DNA of 64,000 bases from JANQPD01 sp963715655 (GCA_963715655.1 OY970262.1:1736001-1800000); one strand, 5' to 3'; positions 33,429 to 42,694 are shown, counted from the stretch's first letter. Numbers and translations are program-made. Notes: a model not told the origin generated them from the sequence alone.

Positions 33429-33956
33429 TTATTGTGCTTCAAAATCTAAGCTTACCGAATTTATACAGTAGCGTAAACCGGTAGGGTTGGGGCCATCTTT
33501 AAACACGTGCCCTTGGTGTCCGTTGCATTTTGCACAAAGTATTTCGGTGCGCGTCATGCCAAAACCTTCATCTGTTTTTTCCACAATAGCTGTGTCGCTT
33601 ACCGGAGCGTAAAAGCTTGGCCATCCGGTACCTGATTCAAACTTTGTTTCAGATGAAAATAATGGGTGTTTACAAGCAGCACACACGTAAATTCCTGCGT
33701 CTTTATTTTCTAGTAAATCTCCGGTAAAGGCTCTTTCCGTGCCAGCTTTGCGCAACACATTAAATTCAGCATCGGTAAGTTGTTTTTTCCATTCTGCTTC
33801 CGTTTTTACCACTTGCTTTACGTTGGGTTTTTCTTGTGTATCGGCATTTAAAGCCAAGGCATCACTTTGGTTAGATGTGTTGGAAGTACCTGTATTGCAT
33901 TGTACCACTAGTAAAATGAACGCAAGGGCAGCTATTATGGAATGTATCTTTTTCAT
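33429..33956 (-). CDS. msrB: Peptide-methionine (R)-S-oxide reductase, lipoprotein form
   Basis: This 175-aa enzyme reduces methionine-R-sulfoxide in oxidised proteins. A lipoprotein signal (IAALAFILLVVQC, Cys 20) puts it outside the cytoplasm. The MsrB domain has the Zn-binding CAAC and CAKC pairs, GTGWPSFYAPVSD, and the catalytic Cys about 164 in LRYCINSVSLDF. An exported MsrB implies a periplasmic repair role with a periplasmic thiol donor, for which the DoxX/thioredoxin-like protein at 30211-31110 is only a speculative candidate. Confidence 0.95.
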   Translation of the reverse strand: MKKIHSIIAALAFILLVVQCNTGTSNTSNQSDALALNADTQEKPNVKQVVKTEAEWKKQLTDAEFNVLRKAGTERAFTGDLLENKDAGIYVCAACKHPLFSSETKFESGTGWPSFYAPVSDTAIVEKTDEGFGMTRTEILCAKCNGHQGHVFKDGPNPTGLRYCINSVSLDFEAQ

Positions 33957-34047
33957 AGTTCTTTTTATTTATACCATATATACAGTAAAAAAGCAGTTTC
34001 GGTTTAGTTTAGCAACACAGTTTATTTGGTTGTTCTACTTTTGGCCC

Positions 34048-34692
34048 ATGTTTTTAAAAAAAATACTTCCCGAGTTACAACAAAGTGCAGCTTCTGCTGA
34101 CTTATTGCAGGCTACCGAGTTTCAAAAGAAAATGGTAGCACGCATTAAAAGTGGAGCAGATTTAATTGCACAAGCGCCTGCAAATGCCGGTAAAACTACC
34201 GCTTTGCTTATAGGCTTACTTCATATACTTAAAGCAGAGCAAGGCGATACGCCACGTGCTCTTTGGCTAACTAGAAACGATAGCGATATAGAAAAGGTGA
34301 TGGAAATGTTTAGCCACTTGGGTGAAAATTTATCCATTCGTATGGTAGCAGCGCCCACTAGGGGTGATATTTTTAAGCAAAAGGATGAAATTTATTTTGG
34401 AAGCGATATTGTAGTTACTACGCCCAAGCGGGCAGGTGATTTACTTTCTATTGAGGGGATTAACATGATTAGTATGCGTCATCTTGTTTTACACAAAGGT
34501 GAAAAGTTGCTCAGAAATGAGGTTTTAACGCAGTGCTACCGAGTTACCGAAAGTTTACCAAAAGCCCAACTATTGCTATCAACCGAAGAAATTAGGGTAA
34601 GCCAAGAACGATATAAAGAACAATTTATGGCCAAGGTGCTCACCATAAAAAGTGATGAAAGTTTTCCAATTAAAAACCCCGAAGCGCAATAA
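34048..34692 (+). CDS. DEAD/DEAH helicase-like protein, single RecA domain, degenerate motif II
   Basis: The start at the ATG at 34048 (MFLKKILPELQQ) removes about 100 residues that are only antisense of msrB. The 214-aa protein matches the N-terminal RecA lobe of DEAD-box helicases: a Q-motif-like ATEFQKKMVARI, a motif I variant APANAGKTTALLIGLL, motif Ia-like ALWLTRND, motif Ib-like VVTTPKRAGDLL, and motif III-like LLLSTEE. The DEAD box itself is HKGE in HLVLHKGEKLL, and there is no second helicase lobe. It is therefore not a normal helicase and may be a regulator or RNA-binding derivative. Confidence 0.75.
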   Translation: MFLKKILPELQQSAASADLLQATEFQKKMVARIKSGADLIAQAPANAGKTTALLIGLLHILKAEQGDTPRALWLTRNDSDIEKVMEMFSHLGENLSIRMVAAPTRGDIFKQKDEIYFGSDIVVTTPKRAGDLLSIEGINMISMRHLVLHKGEKLLRNEVLTQCYRVTESLPKAQLLLSTEEIRVSQERYKEQFMAKVLTIKSDESFPIKNPEAQ

Positions 34693-34706
34693 ACACTTCG
34701 GGGTTT
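34672..34706. terminator. Bidirectional terminator between the helicase-like gene and FAS1 gene 1
   Basis: Stem aaaccccgaag / cttcggggttt encloses the stop codon of the helicase-like gene in its loop. On the minus strand the hairpin is followed by a T-rich run and ends the FAS1 transcript. Confidence 0.85.
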
Positions 34707-34733
34707 CAATCATCCATCCAAACTAAAACAATG

Positions 34734-35405
34734 TTACATTTTAGGTACTAATACACCATTAATTACGTGTATTAAACCATTACTTTGGTAAACGTCAGCA
34801 ATGGTTACCATTGCTTTATTTCCACTTGTATCTGTAATATATACTTTACCATCGTTAGTGGTTAACGTTAATGTTTCACCGGCAACGGTTTTAACTTCTG
34901 CTTTGCCATCACCAGCTTTTATAGCACCCAATACAGCTTTTGAATCTAATTTTCCGGGAATTACGTGATACGTTAACACAGTTTGCAGTTGCTTTTTATT
35001 TTCTTCTTTCAATAAGGAAGCTACTGTTCCTTCCGGTAATTTTTCAAAGGCCTCATTAGTTGGTGCAAAAACTGTAAATGGGCCTTTACCACTTAAAGTT
35101 TCTACTAATCCACCTGCCTTTACAGCCGCTATTAACGTGGTATGATCTTTAGAATTAACTGCATTCTCCACAATATTTTTCTTAGGGCTCATTTCAGCAC
35201 CACCAACCATTGGGTTTTTTCGCTGCGTTTGTTCTGTTTCCATTACTTCCACTTTCTGCGCTTTTTCTTTTCGCATTTCTGTTTGTGGAGCAACTTTTTC
35301 AGCTTTAGCAGGAGTTTGCTTATCCGTTGCTTTTTGTGCTGTAAGGCTAGCAGAAAATAAGATAGCTGCTAAAAGTCCGGTAGTGTTAAATTTTATTGTT
35401 TTCAT
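34734..35405 (-). CDS. Secreted fasciclin (FAS1) domain protein 1
   Basis: This 223-aa protein has a signal peptide (TGLLAAILFSASLTAQ), a charged Lys/Glu/Gln-rich linker of about 45 residues, and one FAS1 domain with the H1 motif TVFAPTNEAFEKLPEG and the H2 motif YHVIPGKLDSKAVL. It finishes with VTIADVYQSNGLIHVINGVL. FAS1 domains mediate adhesion or carbohydrate/polymer binding at the surface. A stretch beginning KNPMVGGAEMSPKKNIVENA is almost identical in the neighbour at 35642-36193, showing tandem duplication. Confidence 0.93.
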   Translation of the reverse strand: MKTIKFNTTGLLAAILFSASLTAQKATDKQTPAKAEKVAPQTEMRKEKAQKVEVMETEQTQRKNPMVGGAEMSPKKNIVENAVNSKDHTTLIAAVKAGGLVETLSGKGPFTVFAPTNEAFEKLPEGTVASLLKEENKKQLQTVLTYHVIPGKLDSKAVLGAIKAGDGKAEVKTVAGETLTLTTNDGKVYITDTSGNKAMVTIADVYQSNGLIHVINGVLVPKM

Positions 35406-35579
35406 TTCGTGTTGTTTTAAATATAAAAGATTGAAAAAGACACTAGAATTACCACACCTAAATGTAACGTATTAAAAATCAGATATTAGTAATTTTTATC
35501 AGTGAGGTTAAGTTCCTCAAAGTGTGGCACGTTTGGCTTATTTTTTTTAAGCAAGGCAATTTTTATCAAATTATAGAAG

Positions 35580-35614
35580 CAAAAAAAAACTCCCTCAATT
35601 AATTGAGAGAGCTT
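35580..35614 (-). terminator. Terminator of FAS1 gene 2
   Basis: On the minus strand CTCTCTCAATT / AATTGAGGGAG forms an 11-bp hairpin with one G-T pair, followed by a run of nine T. It lies about 28 bp downstream of the stop at 35642. Confidence 0.8.
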
Positions 35615-35641
35615 TCATTACTTGGTAAGTAATCTTTACGT

Positions 35642-36193
35642 TTATGGCAATAAAACTTTATCCACTACGTGAATTACACCGTTACTTTGATAAACATCAG
35701 CAATTGTTACTGTTGCTTTACCACCTTTAGCATCGGTTACATACACTTTACCATCTTTTGTGGTAAGGGTTAGTTCTTCGCCTTGCACTGTTTTTACTAC
35801 AGCTTTACCGTCTCCTTTTTTAATAGCACCCATTACTGCTTTCGCATCTAATTTACCGGGTACTACGTGATACGTAAGTACAGCTTGTAATTTTTCCTTG
35901 TTTTCTTCTTCCAATAAAGAAGCAACTGTTCCTTCTGGTAAGGCTTCAAATGCTTTGTTGGTAGGAGCAAACACTGTAAATGGACCTTCAGAACTTAAGG
36001 TTTCTACTAAATCAGCAGCTTTTACTGCGGCTACTAACGTGGTGTGGTCTTTAGAATTTACCGCGTTTTCCACGATGTTTTTCTTCGGGCTCATTTCAGC
36101 ACCACCTACCATCGGGTTTTTTTGAGCTACTACTGCTGTTGCGAATAAAGCAACTGCTAAAGTGGCTACTGTTTTAAAGTTGATCATTTTCAT
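35642..36193 (-). CDS. Secreted fasciclin (FAS1) domain protein 2
   Basis: This 183-aa paralogue of the FAS1 protein at 34734-35405 lacks the charged linker: signal peptide (TVATLAVALFATAVVAQ), then directly KNPMVGGAEMSPKKN and the FAS1 domain (TVFAPTNKAFEALPEG, YHVVPGKLDAKAVM, YQSNGVIHVVDKVLLP). A start at the second Met (36187) is equally possible. It has its own terminator, so the two FAS1 genes are separately expressed. Confidence 0.93.
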   Translation of the reverse strand: MKMINFKTVATLAVALFATAVVAQKNPMVGGAEMSPKKNIVENAVNSKDHTTLVAAVKAADLVETLSSEGPFTVFAPTNKAFEALPEGTVASLLEEENKEKLQAVLTYHVVPGKLDAKAVMGAIKKGDGKAVVKTVQGEELTLTTKDGKVYVTDAKGGKATVTIADVYQSNGVIHVVDKVLLP

Positions 36194-36329
36194 CTTAGGT
36201 GAAATTTTTAATTATTAATGATTGTAATACAACAACAGATACGCAAATGTTGTAAGGTTTGGATTACATTAACAAATAAATAATATTGGTGGTAGTTATT
36301 TGAGGTTTTTAGCCACTTGCATTTTTGGC

Positions 36330-36337
36330 TACCTTTG
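36330..36337 (+). promoter_or_regulatory. Possible -7 promoter box (TACCTTTG) of the E1 gene
   Basis: TACCTTTG matches the Bacteroidota TAnnTTTG -7 consensus and lies 30 bp upstream of the ATG at 36367. Confidence 0.5.
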
Positions 36338-36366
36338 CCATCGTTAAAAAAAAGAATTCTATTTAC

Positions 36367-38769
36367 ATGAGTACCTTAGAGCAAAACCTATCTTTTGAAG
36401 AAGTAAAACAAAATGTTTTGGCCGATTATAAATTGGCAGTAGCCAGCCGCGAGGCGAGCTTAATAGGAAGGAGGGAAGTACTTACAGGTAAAGCTAAGTT
36501 CGGAATTTTTGGTGATGGTAAAGAAGTAGCGCAAATTGCTTGGGCAAAAGCGTTTAAAAACGGAGATTTTAGAAGTGGCTATTACCGCGATCAAACGTTT
36601 ATGTTTGCTATTAAGCAGCTTACTATTCAAGAGTTTTTTGCCAGCTTGTATGCTGATACTAATTTAGAAAATGAACCAGCTTCAGCCGGAAGGCAAATGA
36701 ACGGACACTTTGCCACCCGCAGTTTAGATGCAAATGGAAATTGGAAAAATTTAAAGCATCAAAAAAATTCATCGGCAGATATTTCGCCCACAGCCGGACA
36801 AATGCCACGCTTATTAGGTTTAGCAGAGGCTTCTAAAGTATATCGTGAAAACGAAAATTTACCTAAAGAAAATAATTTTAGCACTAACGGAAACGAAATA
36901 GCTTGGGGTACCATTGGCAATGCCAGTACTTCTGAAGGCTTATTTTTTGAAACGTTTAATGCTGCCGGTGTTTTGCAAGTGCCCATGGTAATTTCCGTAT
37001 GGGATGATGATTATGGAATATCCGTACACGCAAAACATCAAACTACCAAAGAAAATATAAGCGAGATTTTAAAAGGCTTTCAGCGCAATGGAGATGCGAA
37101 GGGGTTTGAAATATTACGTGTAAAAGGTTGGGATTACCCAAGCTTAATAGGAGCATACGAAAAGGCAGAAAAAATTGCCAGAGAAGAACACGTTCCCGTT
37201 TTAATACACGTGCGTGAGGTTACACAACCGCAAGGCCATAGCACTAGTGGCTCGCATGAGCGCTATAAAAATGAACAACGCTTAAATTGGGAGCGCGATT
37301 TTGATTGCAATAAAAAAATGCGCGAGTGGGTGGTAATGAATGGTATGGCTACCGATGAGGAAATGGACGAGTTGGAAAAAGAGGCCAAAAAAGAAGCTCG
37401 TGAAGCAAAAGCGGCTGCTTGGAAAGCTTTTATTGAACCTTTAAAAGAAGAGCAAATTCATGTAGCATCTTTAATTGAAAATGCTGCTGATGACGCTTCT
37501 AATGCGGATAAACTAAATGAGTTTGCCAAAAATTTGAAAGGAATTACCGAGCCTTTAAGAAAAGATTCAGTAAGTGCGGTGCGCAAGGCATTACGTTATT
37601 TAAGACATAGCAATGCGGAATCAAAACAGACTTTATACGCGTGGTTAGAAAAAGCTCAAAATCAAAATTTTGATCGTTTTAACAGTTTGCTGCACAGCAA
37701 CTCTGAGTACAGTGCTTTAAAAATTGAAGCGGTACATGCAGAATACAGTGCTGAAAATGAGGAAGTAGATGCGCGTATAATATTGCGTGACAATTTTGAT
37801 CAGCTTTTAGCAAACCGTGCTGATGTTTTAATTTTTGGTGAGGATAGCGGTAAAATTGGTGATGTAAATCAAGGATTAGAAGGCTTGCAGGACAAGCATG
37901 GTGAAGGCCGTGTTTTTGATACGGGTATTAGAGAAGCTACTATTTTAGGCCAAGGTATTGGTATGGCTATGCGTGGTTTACGCCCTATTGCTGAAATTCA
38001 GTATTTAGATTACCTATTATATGCGTTGCAAATTATGAGTGATGATTTAGCTACGCTTCAATATCGTACTAAAGGCGGACAAAAAGCTCCGGTAATTATA
38101 CGTACACGCGGCCATCGTTTAGAAGGTGTTTGGCATTCAGGCTCACCTATGGGTATGATTATAAATGCATTACGTGGCATATATGTATTAGTGCCAAGAA
38201 ATATGACTAAGGCAGCCGGCTTTTATAACACCATGTTGCAAAGTGATGAACCGGCACTTATTGTAGAATGCCTAAATGGCTATCGCTTAAAAGAAAAAAT
38301 GCCGTCAAATTTAGCAGAATTGCGCACGCCCGTTGGTATGCCTGAAGTTATAAAGGAAGGTACCGATATTACGTTGGTAACGTATGGCAGCACTTGCCGT
38401 GTGGTAATGGAAGCGGCTAGTGAGTTAGAGCATTTTGGAATTTCTGCGCAAGTAATTGATGTACAAAGCTTGTTGCCGTTTGATATAAACCAAAGTATTA
38501 AAGAACACATTAAAAACACAGGGCGCTTATTAGTTATAGATGAAGATGTACCGGGTGGAGCTAGTGCTTATATTTTGCAGAAACTTATAGACGAGCAGGA
38601 TGCGTATCTATTTTTAGATAGTAAGCCACAAACGTTATCTGCAAAAGCACACAGACCGGCCTACGGTAGCGATGGCGATTATTTTAGTAAACCAAGCGCT
38701 GATGATGTATTTGAAAAGGTATATAAGATTATGCGTGAGGTAGATCCGGAGCAATTTCCACAACTTTAA
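36367..38769 (+). CDS. 2-oxoacid dehydrogenase E1, alpha and beta subunits fused
   Basis: The start is the ATG at 36367 (MSTLEQNLSFEEV), not the frame's first Met at 36325. The 800-aa protein joins an alpha part (residues about 1-380; TPP-binding region with IAWGTIGNASTSEGLFFETF, YRDQTFMFA) to a transketolase-like beta part (from about 470; LIFGEDSGKIGDVNQGLEGLQ, IREATILGQGIGMAMRG, RGHRLEGVWHSGSPMG). This fusion is widespread in flavobacteria and serves as the decarboxylating E1 of a 2-oxoacid complex, probably branched-chain. E2 and E3 are not in the window. A strong terminator follows. Confidence 0.9.
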   Translation: MSTLEQNLSFEEVKQNVLADYKLAVASREASLIGRREVLTGKAKFGIFGDGKEVAQIAWAKAFKNGDFRSGYYRDQTFMFAIKQLTIQEFFASLYADTNLENEPASAGRQMNGHFATRSLDANGNWKNLKHQKNSSADISPTAGQMPRLLGLAEASKVYRENENLPKENNFSTNGNEIAWGTIGNASTSEGLFFETFNAAGVLQVPMVISVWDDDYGISVHAKHQTTKENISEILKGFQRNGDAKGFEILRVKGWDYPSLIGAYEKAEKIAREEHVPVLIHVREVTQPQGHSTSGSHERYKNEQRLNWERDFDCNKKMREWVVMNGMATDEEMDELEKEAKKEAREAKAAAWKAFIEPLKEEQIHVASLIENAADDASNADKLNEFAKNLKGITEPLRKDSVSAVRKALRYLRHSNAESKQTLYAWLEKAQNQNFDRFNSLLHSNSEYSALKIEAVHAEYSAENEEVDARIILRDNFDQLLANRADVLIFGEDSGKIGDVNQGLEGLQDKHGEGRVFDTGIREATILGQGIGMAMRGLRPIAEIQYLDYLLYALQIMSDDLATLQYRTKGGQKAPVIIRTRGHRLEGVWHSGSPMGMIINALRGIYVLVPRNMTKAAGFYNTMLQSDEPALIVECLNGYRLKEKMPSNLAELRTPVGMPEVIKEGTDITLVTYGSTCRVVMEAASELEHFGISAQVIDVQSLLPFDINQSIKEHIKNTGRLLVIDEDVPGGASAYILQKLIDEQDAYLFLDSKPQTLSAKAHRPAYGSDGDYFSKPSADDVFEKVYKIMREVDPEQFPQL

Positions 38770-38801
38770 GCTCGTAATTTTAATATAAAAACAGCATTAT
38801 A

Positions 38802-38834
38802 GTTTGCAACGCACAGCGCGTTGCAAACTTTTTT
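38802..38834 (+). terminator. Terminator of the E1 gene
   Basis: An 11-bp perfect stem gtttgcaacgc / gcgttgcaaac with a 5-nt loop followed by T6, ending 22 bp before the methyltransferase start. Confidence 0.93.
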
Positions 38835-38856
38835 AATTGATTGAAATCTTACATTT

Positions 38857-40122
38857 TTGAAAAAACCATACCGGCCAAAGGCCAAACCATCATTTACGCC
38901 TAGTGCTGCTCCAACCCAACCAAAATTGCACAAAAATTTGGTGGCAGCGGTTATTGAAGCTTTAGAAACCTCTTTTGGTAAAGGTTTTTATGTAGATAAA
39001 GTATTGGAGCGTATTTTAAAAAGCAATAAAAAATGGGGTGCGCGCGATAGAGCTTTTATTGCGGAAAGCACCTATGAAATTGTACGCTGGTGGCGCTATT
39101 TGTGGGAATTAATGGGTAGGGAACCATCTTTAAAAAGTAAAGAATTACACAAGCTTTTCGGGCTTTGGTGGCTTAATCAAGGGTATGAATTATCAGACTG
39201 GCACCAATGGGATGATTTACGCGATTACGATTTAAACCGCTCTAAACGTAGCATGAGCAAGGAGGTTGGCGTAATTCAATCGTTTCCTATTTGGTTTGAT
39301 AAACTAGCTCAACAAGAATTAGGACCTATTTGGCCAAAATTGGCACGTGAATTAAACCGTCCGGCTGATGTAGTAATTAGAGCCAACACGCTTAAAACTA
39401 GCAGACAAGACCTTAAAAAAATATTGGCGGAAGAAGAAGTAGCTACCACCGACTTACCGTTTAATGAAGTGGGTTTAGTTTTAGATGAACGCGCACAAAC
39501 GTTTAAAAACCCAAGCTTTCAAAATGGCTTGTTTGAAATTCAAGATGGCGGATCGCAGCAAATTGCTCCTTTTTTAAGGGTAGAGCCAGGCATGAAAGTG
39601 ATTGACGCTTGCGCAGGAGCAGGAGGGAAGTCATTGCATTTAGCGGCTTTAATGGAAAACAAAGGCAGCCTTATTGCCATGGATATTGTAGATTGGAAAT
39701 TAGGAGAATTAAAGAAGCGCGCACGCAGAAACGGAGTACACAACATTGAAACGCGCCATATTGAAAACAGTAAAAGCATAAAGCGTTTGCACAATATGGG
39801 CGATAGGCTTTTAATGGATGTGCCATGCAGTGGCACGGGTGTTATTAAGCGTAATCCTGATACAAAATGGAAGTTACAGCCAGAAGATCTTGACCGTGTA
39901 AAAGCGATACAGAAAGAAATTTTAGATAATTATACCAAAATGATTAAGGTGAACGGGTTAGCTGTTTATGCTACTTGTTCTATTTTACCTTCCGAGAATG
40001 AGTTGCAGGTAAAAACTTTTTTAGAGGCTAATACAAATTTTGAATTAGTGGAGGAAAAACGTGTAAATCCTGATAAAGCAACGGATGGATTTTACATGGC
40101 TCTGCTAAAACGAGTTAGTTAA
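38857..40122 (+). CDS. RsmB/NOP-family RNA cytosine-5 methyltransferase
   Basis: This 421-aa protein starts at TTG 38857. No ATG is available before the conserved NusB-like N-terminal region (residues 30-150), so the TTG start is well supported. The SAM-binding Rossmann domain contains VIDACAGAGGKSLHLAALM. Both family cysteines are present, one in MDVPCSGTGVIKRNPD and one in YATCSILPSENELQV. The family methylates C5 of cytosine in 16S rRNA (RsmB targets C967 in E. coli) or other RNAs. The exact target here is unproven. Confidence 0.93.
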   Translation: MKKPYRPKAKPSFTPSAAPTQPKLHKNLVAAVIEALETSFGKGFYVDKVLERILKSNKKWGARDRAFIAESTYEIVRWWRYLWELMGREPSLKSKELHKLFGLWWLNQGYELSDWHQWDDLRDYDLNRSKRSMSKEVGVIQSFPIWFDKLAQQELGPIWPKLARELNRPADVVIRANTLKTSRQDLKKILAEEEVATTDLPFNEVGLVLDERAQTFKNPSFQNGLFEIQDGGSQQIAPFLRVEPGMKVIDACAGAGGKSLHLAALMENKGSLIAMDIVDWKLGELKKRARRNGVHNIETRHIENSKSIKRLHNMGDRLLMDVPCSGTGVIKRNPDTKWKLQPEDLDRVKAIQKEILDNYTKMIKVNGLAVYATCSILPSENELQVKTFLEANTNFELVEEKRVNPDKATDGFYMALLKRVS

Positions 40123-40131
40123 ATTTCACTT

Positions 40132-40830
40132 TTATAAGTATAATTGCGCGGCATTTTCAAAAGCAAAATTGTGGTAGTACAGTTTTGCATGTTGCTCGTT
40201 TTTATGCACTTGCGTGATGCTTACCGTTTTTAAAATACCCCATCGGCTCATTTGTAAACTATTGGAAATATCGCCATCGCCAGCGTTTAAATGGAAATCA
40301 CGGATGGTTTCAGTAGTGTAGTAGCTTGTTGTTTTTAGCCAATTTTGAAACCATTGCTCCCGTTTTGCTCTAATTTTTGGTGTGTAAAGTTTGGTGGACG
40401 ACCAGATATGCGGAACACTTTCGTTTAAAATGAAAAGTTGCGTTTCATCCCAATCATGCACTAATTTGTACAGTTGGTTTGTACTTTTTATGATGAGCGT
40501 AAAAGGTTCTAAATCATTAAAGTTATAATCTGCATGAAAATCTTCAACGGTTTTATATGCATGGAGATGCAAGGGTACTAATCCTCTGCTGTGTCGGTAT
40601 TTTAATTTTGGCACGTAATCTTTACTGCCACCATTTAGCACACAAACAGTGTATTTTTCACTTACACAAAACCAAGTACCGGTTCCTTCTAAATCTTGCG
40701 GAAAATACACTTTGGCTCCATCTATATCTTTATGCACAAAACCTTCGGTGGCCGGTCTATTACTACGTTCATCTCTATTATGTGTAAGGATAAATCCCTT
40801 ATTAAAAGGAAGATAAGTTAGCGTACACAC
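40132..40830 (-). CDS. NRDE (TANGO2-like) family protein
   Basis: This 232-aa protein has the defining N-terminal MCTLTYLP..GFILTHNRDERS, with Cys 2 exposed after Met removal and the N-R-D-E motif. This resembles an N-terminal-nucleophile hydrolase fold, though no reaction is established. It lies 2 nt downstream of the NDH-2 gene on the same strand, so the two are likely co-transcribed, and it is convergent with the methyltransferase. Confidence 0.88.
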   Translation of the reverse strand: MCTLTYLPFNKGFILTHNRDERSNRPATEGFVHKDIDGAKVYFPQDLEGTGTWFCVSEKYTVCVLNGGSKDYVPKLKYRHSRGLVPLHLHAYKTVEDFHADYNFNDLEPFTLIIKSTNQLYKLVHDWDETQLFILNESVPHIWSSTKLYTPKIRAKREQWFQNWLKTTSYYTTETIRDFHLNAGDGDISNSLQMSRWGILKTVSITQVHKNEQHAKLYYHNFAFENAAQLYL

Positions 40831-40832
40831 AA

Positions 40833-42164
40833 TTAATCCGTTTTTAGTGCCCCTTGTGTTTCTTCTAACACCAATGTTTCACTTTGCTTCATATTTTTAC
40901 GTTCCACCGGGCGAATAATTAAACGGATTTTTTTATCGTAACTGAAGTAGTTTAAAAACCAGTTAAGCAATACTACCAAACGGTTTCGGAAGCCTACTAA
41001 ACTTAAAAGATGCACACCCATCCAAATTAACCAACCCAAAAAACCCGATAGCTTTATTTTACCTAAATCAGCCACCGCTTTATTTCTACCAATGGTGGCC
41101 ATGGTGCCTAAATCCTTGTATGAAAAAGATTTAGGCGCTTTTTTTAATCGCCAATTTTCTAAATTTTTTGCTAAATTTTCTCCTTGCTGTATGGCTACTT
41201 GCGCCAACATAGGGTGGCCTTTCGGATTTTCTTCGCTTAGCATAGCCGCTACATCGCCAATAGCGTAAACATTCTCGTAGCCTTTAAGCTGATTAAATTC
41301 ATTAACAACGTAGCGACTTTTTTCTACCGCTTCTTCTTTTACACCACTTACCACAGTGCCTTTTACACCCGCAGCCCAAATTAAAGTGCTTGCCGGCAAA
41401 TCTTTTTTATTGGTAAATACAGTTTCACCATCGTAATCGTTTACCATAGTCTCCAACCAAATATTCACGCCCATTTTTTCCAAATACTTTTGTGCGTTTT
41501 CTGAAGCATGGTCGCTCATTGGTGGCAATACCTTTTCCAAACCTTCCACTAAATGAATACTCATGCGCCTAAAATCTAAATCAGGGTAATCACGTGGTAA
41601 AACGTGCAATTTCAGTTCGGCTAAAGATCCGGCTAGCTCAACACCGGTAGGGCCTGCCCCCACAATTACAAAGTTCATAAGGCGTTCACGCATCCTCAAA
41701 TCATCGGTAAGGCTGGCACTTTCAAAGCTTTGCAGCATAATACTGCGGAGGTTTAAAGCTTCCGGAACACTCTTCATGGGCACACTTTGCTCCTCAATTT
41801 TTTTGTTCCCAAAATAATTTGTGCTGCTACCAGTGGCTATAATCAAATGATCATAAGCAATAGGCCCAATGTTGGTAATGAGTACGTTTTTTTCAGCTTC
41901 AATTTTTTCAGCTACCGCCATGCGGTAATAAAAGTCCTTATGTCCGCCAAAAATATGCCTTATTGGGTGGGCAATAGAATCGGGCTCTAAGCCCGCAGTA
42001 GCCACCTGATACAACAAAGGTTGAAAGGTGTGATAATTATGCTTGTCTAGCATCACCACCTGAAAAGGTTTATTCTTTAATTTTTTTACAAGATTTAAGC
42101 CGGCAAAGCCGCAACCCACCACCACTACACGTTGTAGGCTGGTATCTGGAATATTTAAGTTCAT
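40833..42164 (-). CDS. ndh: Type II NADH:quinone oxidoreductase (NDH-2)
   Basis: This 443-aa flavoprotein has two Rossmann motifs: VVVVGCGFAGLNLVKKL for FAD and NFVIVGAGPTGVELAGSLAE for NADH. It also has the NDH-2 quinone-site signature region (HPMLAQVAIQQGENLAKNL) and a C-terminal amphipathic/transmembrane segment (FLGWLIWMGVHLLSLVGF) for membrane attachment. It passes electrons from NADH to quinone without pumping protons. Confidence 0.93.
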   Translation of the reverse strand: MNLNIPDTSLQRVVVVGCGFAGLNLVKKLKNKPFQVVMLDKHNYHTFQPLLYQVATAGLEPDSIAHPIRHIFGGHKDFYYRMAVAEKIEAEKNVLITNIGPIAYDHLIIATGSSTNYFGNKKIEEQSVPMKSVPEALNLRSIMLQSFESASLTDDLRMRERLMNFVIVGAGPTGVELAGSLAELKLHVLPRDYPDLDFRRMSIHLVEGLEKVLPPMSDHASENAQKYLEKMGVNIWLETMVNDYDGETVFTNKKDLPASTLIWAAGVKGTVVSGVKEEAVEKSRYVVNEFNQLKGYENVYAIGDVAAMLSEENPKGHPMLAQVAIQQGENLAKNLENWRLKKAPKSFSYKDLGTMATIGRNKAVADLGKIKLSGFLGWLIWMGVHLLSLVGFRNRLVVLLNWFLNYFSYDKKIRLIIRPVERKNMKQSETLVLEETQGALKTD

Positions 42165-42229
42165 ATTTAATAGATTATTGTTGTAACCTATCGGCAGGCG
42201 CTTAGTTTAGATTTTTAAAAAATTACGCT

Positions 42230-42694
42230 TTAACTACTATGGTCGGCAATAATTTTCCATGTGCCATCTATCTTTTTCCATACAAGCAGGTAGCTTCCGT
42301 TTAAGGTATCGGCAGTTCTAAATAAATTCCATTTTCCGGCTGCCCATGCGGCTTCTACATTTAGTATTTCAAGTTTTTTGTTCTCAAATTTTAAGGTGCC
42401 CATCTTTTCTTTATCAGAATAACTTTTTTGGTAATTAGCCAATGTAGTTTCCCAACCGTAGTTTAAACCTCGGCTACCAATAAATACAAGGCTGTCGCTT
42501 TTCCAATAAGCTTGCATAAAACCTTCTAAATCGCCTCTATTCCAAGCATTTTCTTGGGCTTGCATTAGTTTGCTAATGCTGTTTAGTTCTTTTGTTTTTG
42601 TTGGTTGTTCTACCGTTTTTTCGGTTTGTTTGGTTTCCACCGATGTACAAGCGGACATAAAAAGGAGTACCGTTAAAAAAGCTATACATTTCAT
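42230..42694 (-). CDS. DUF4440/SnoaL-like (NTF2 fold) lipoprotein
   Basis: This 154-aa protein has a lipoprotein signal (MKCIAFLTVLLFMSAC, Cys 16), a Lys/Glu/Thr-rich linker, and an NTF2-like domain with MQAQENAWNRGDLEGFMQAY and LVWKKIDGTWKIIADHSS, which are typical of the DUF4440/YybH group. No reaction is known for this group; some members bind small ligands. Its start overlaps the DinB gene stop by 4 nt, indicating an operon. Confidence 0.85.
   Translation of the reverse strand: MKCIAFLTVLLFMSACTSVETKQTEKTVEQPTKTKELNSISKLMQAQENAWNRGDLEGFMQAYWKSDSLVFIGSRGLNYGWETTLANYQKSYSDKEKMGTLKFENKKLEILNVEAAWAAGKWNLFRTADTLNGSYLLVWKKIDGTWKIIADHSS

Noticed and set aside
33739..34047. N-terminal extension of the helicase-like protein
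   Set aside because: It is antisense of msrB; the ATG at 34048 begins the conserved part.
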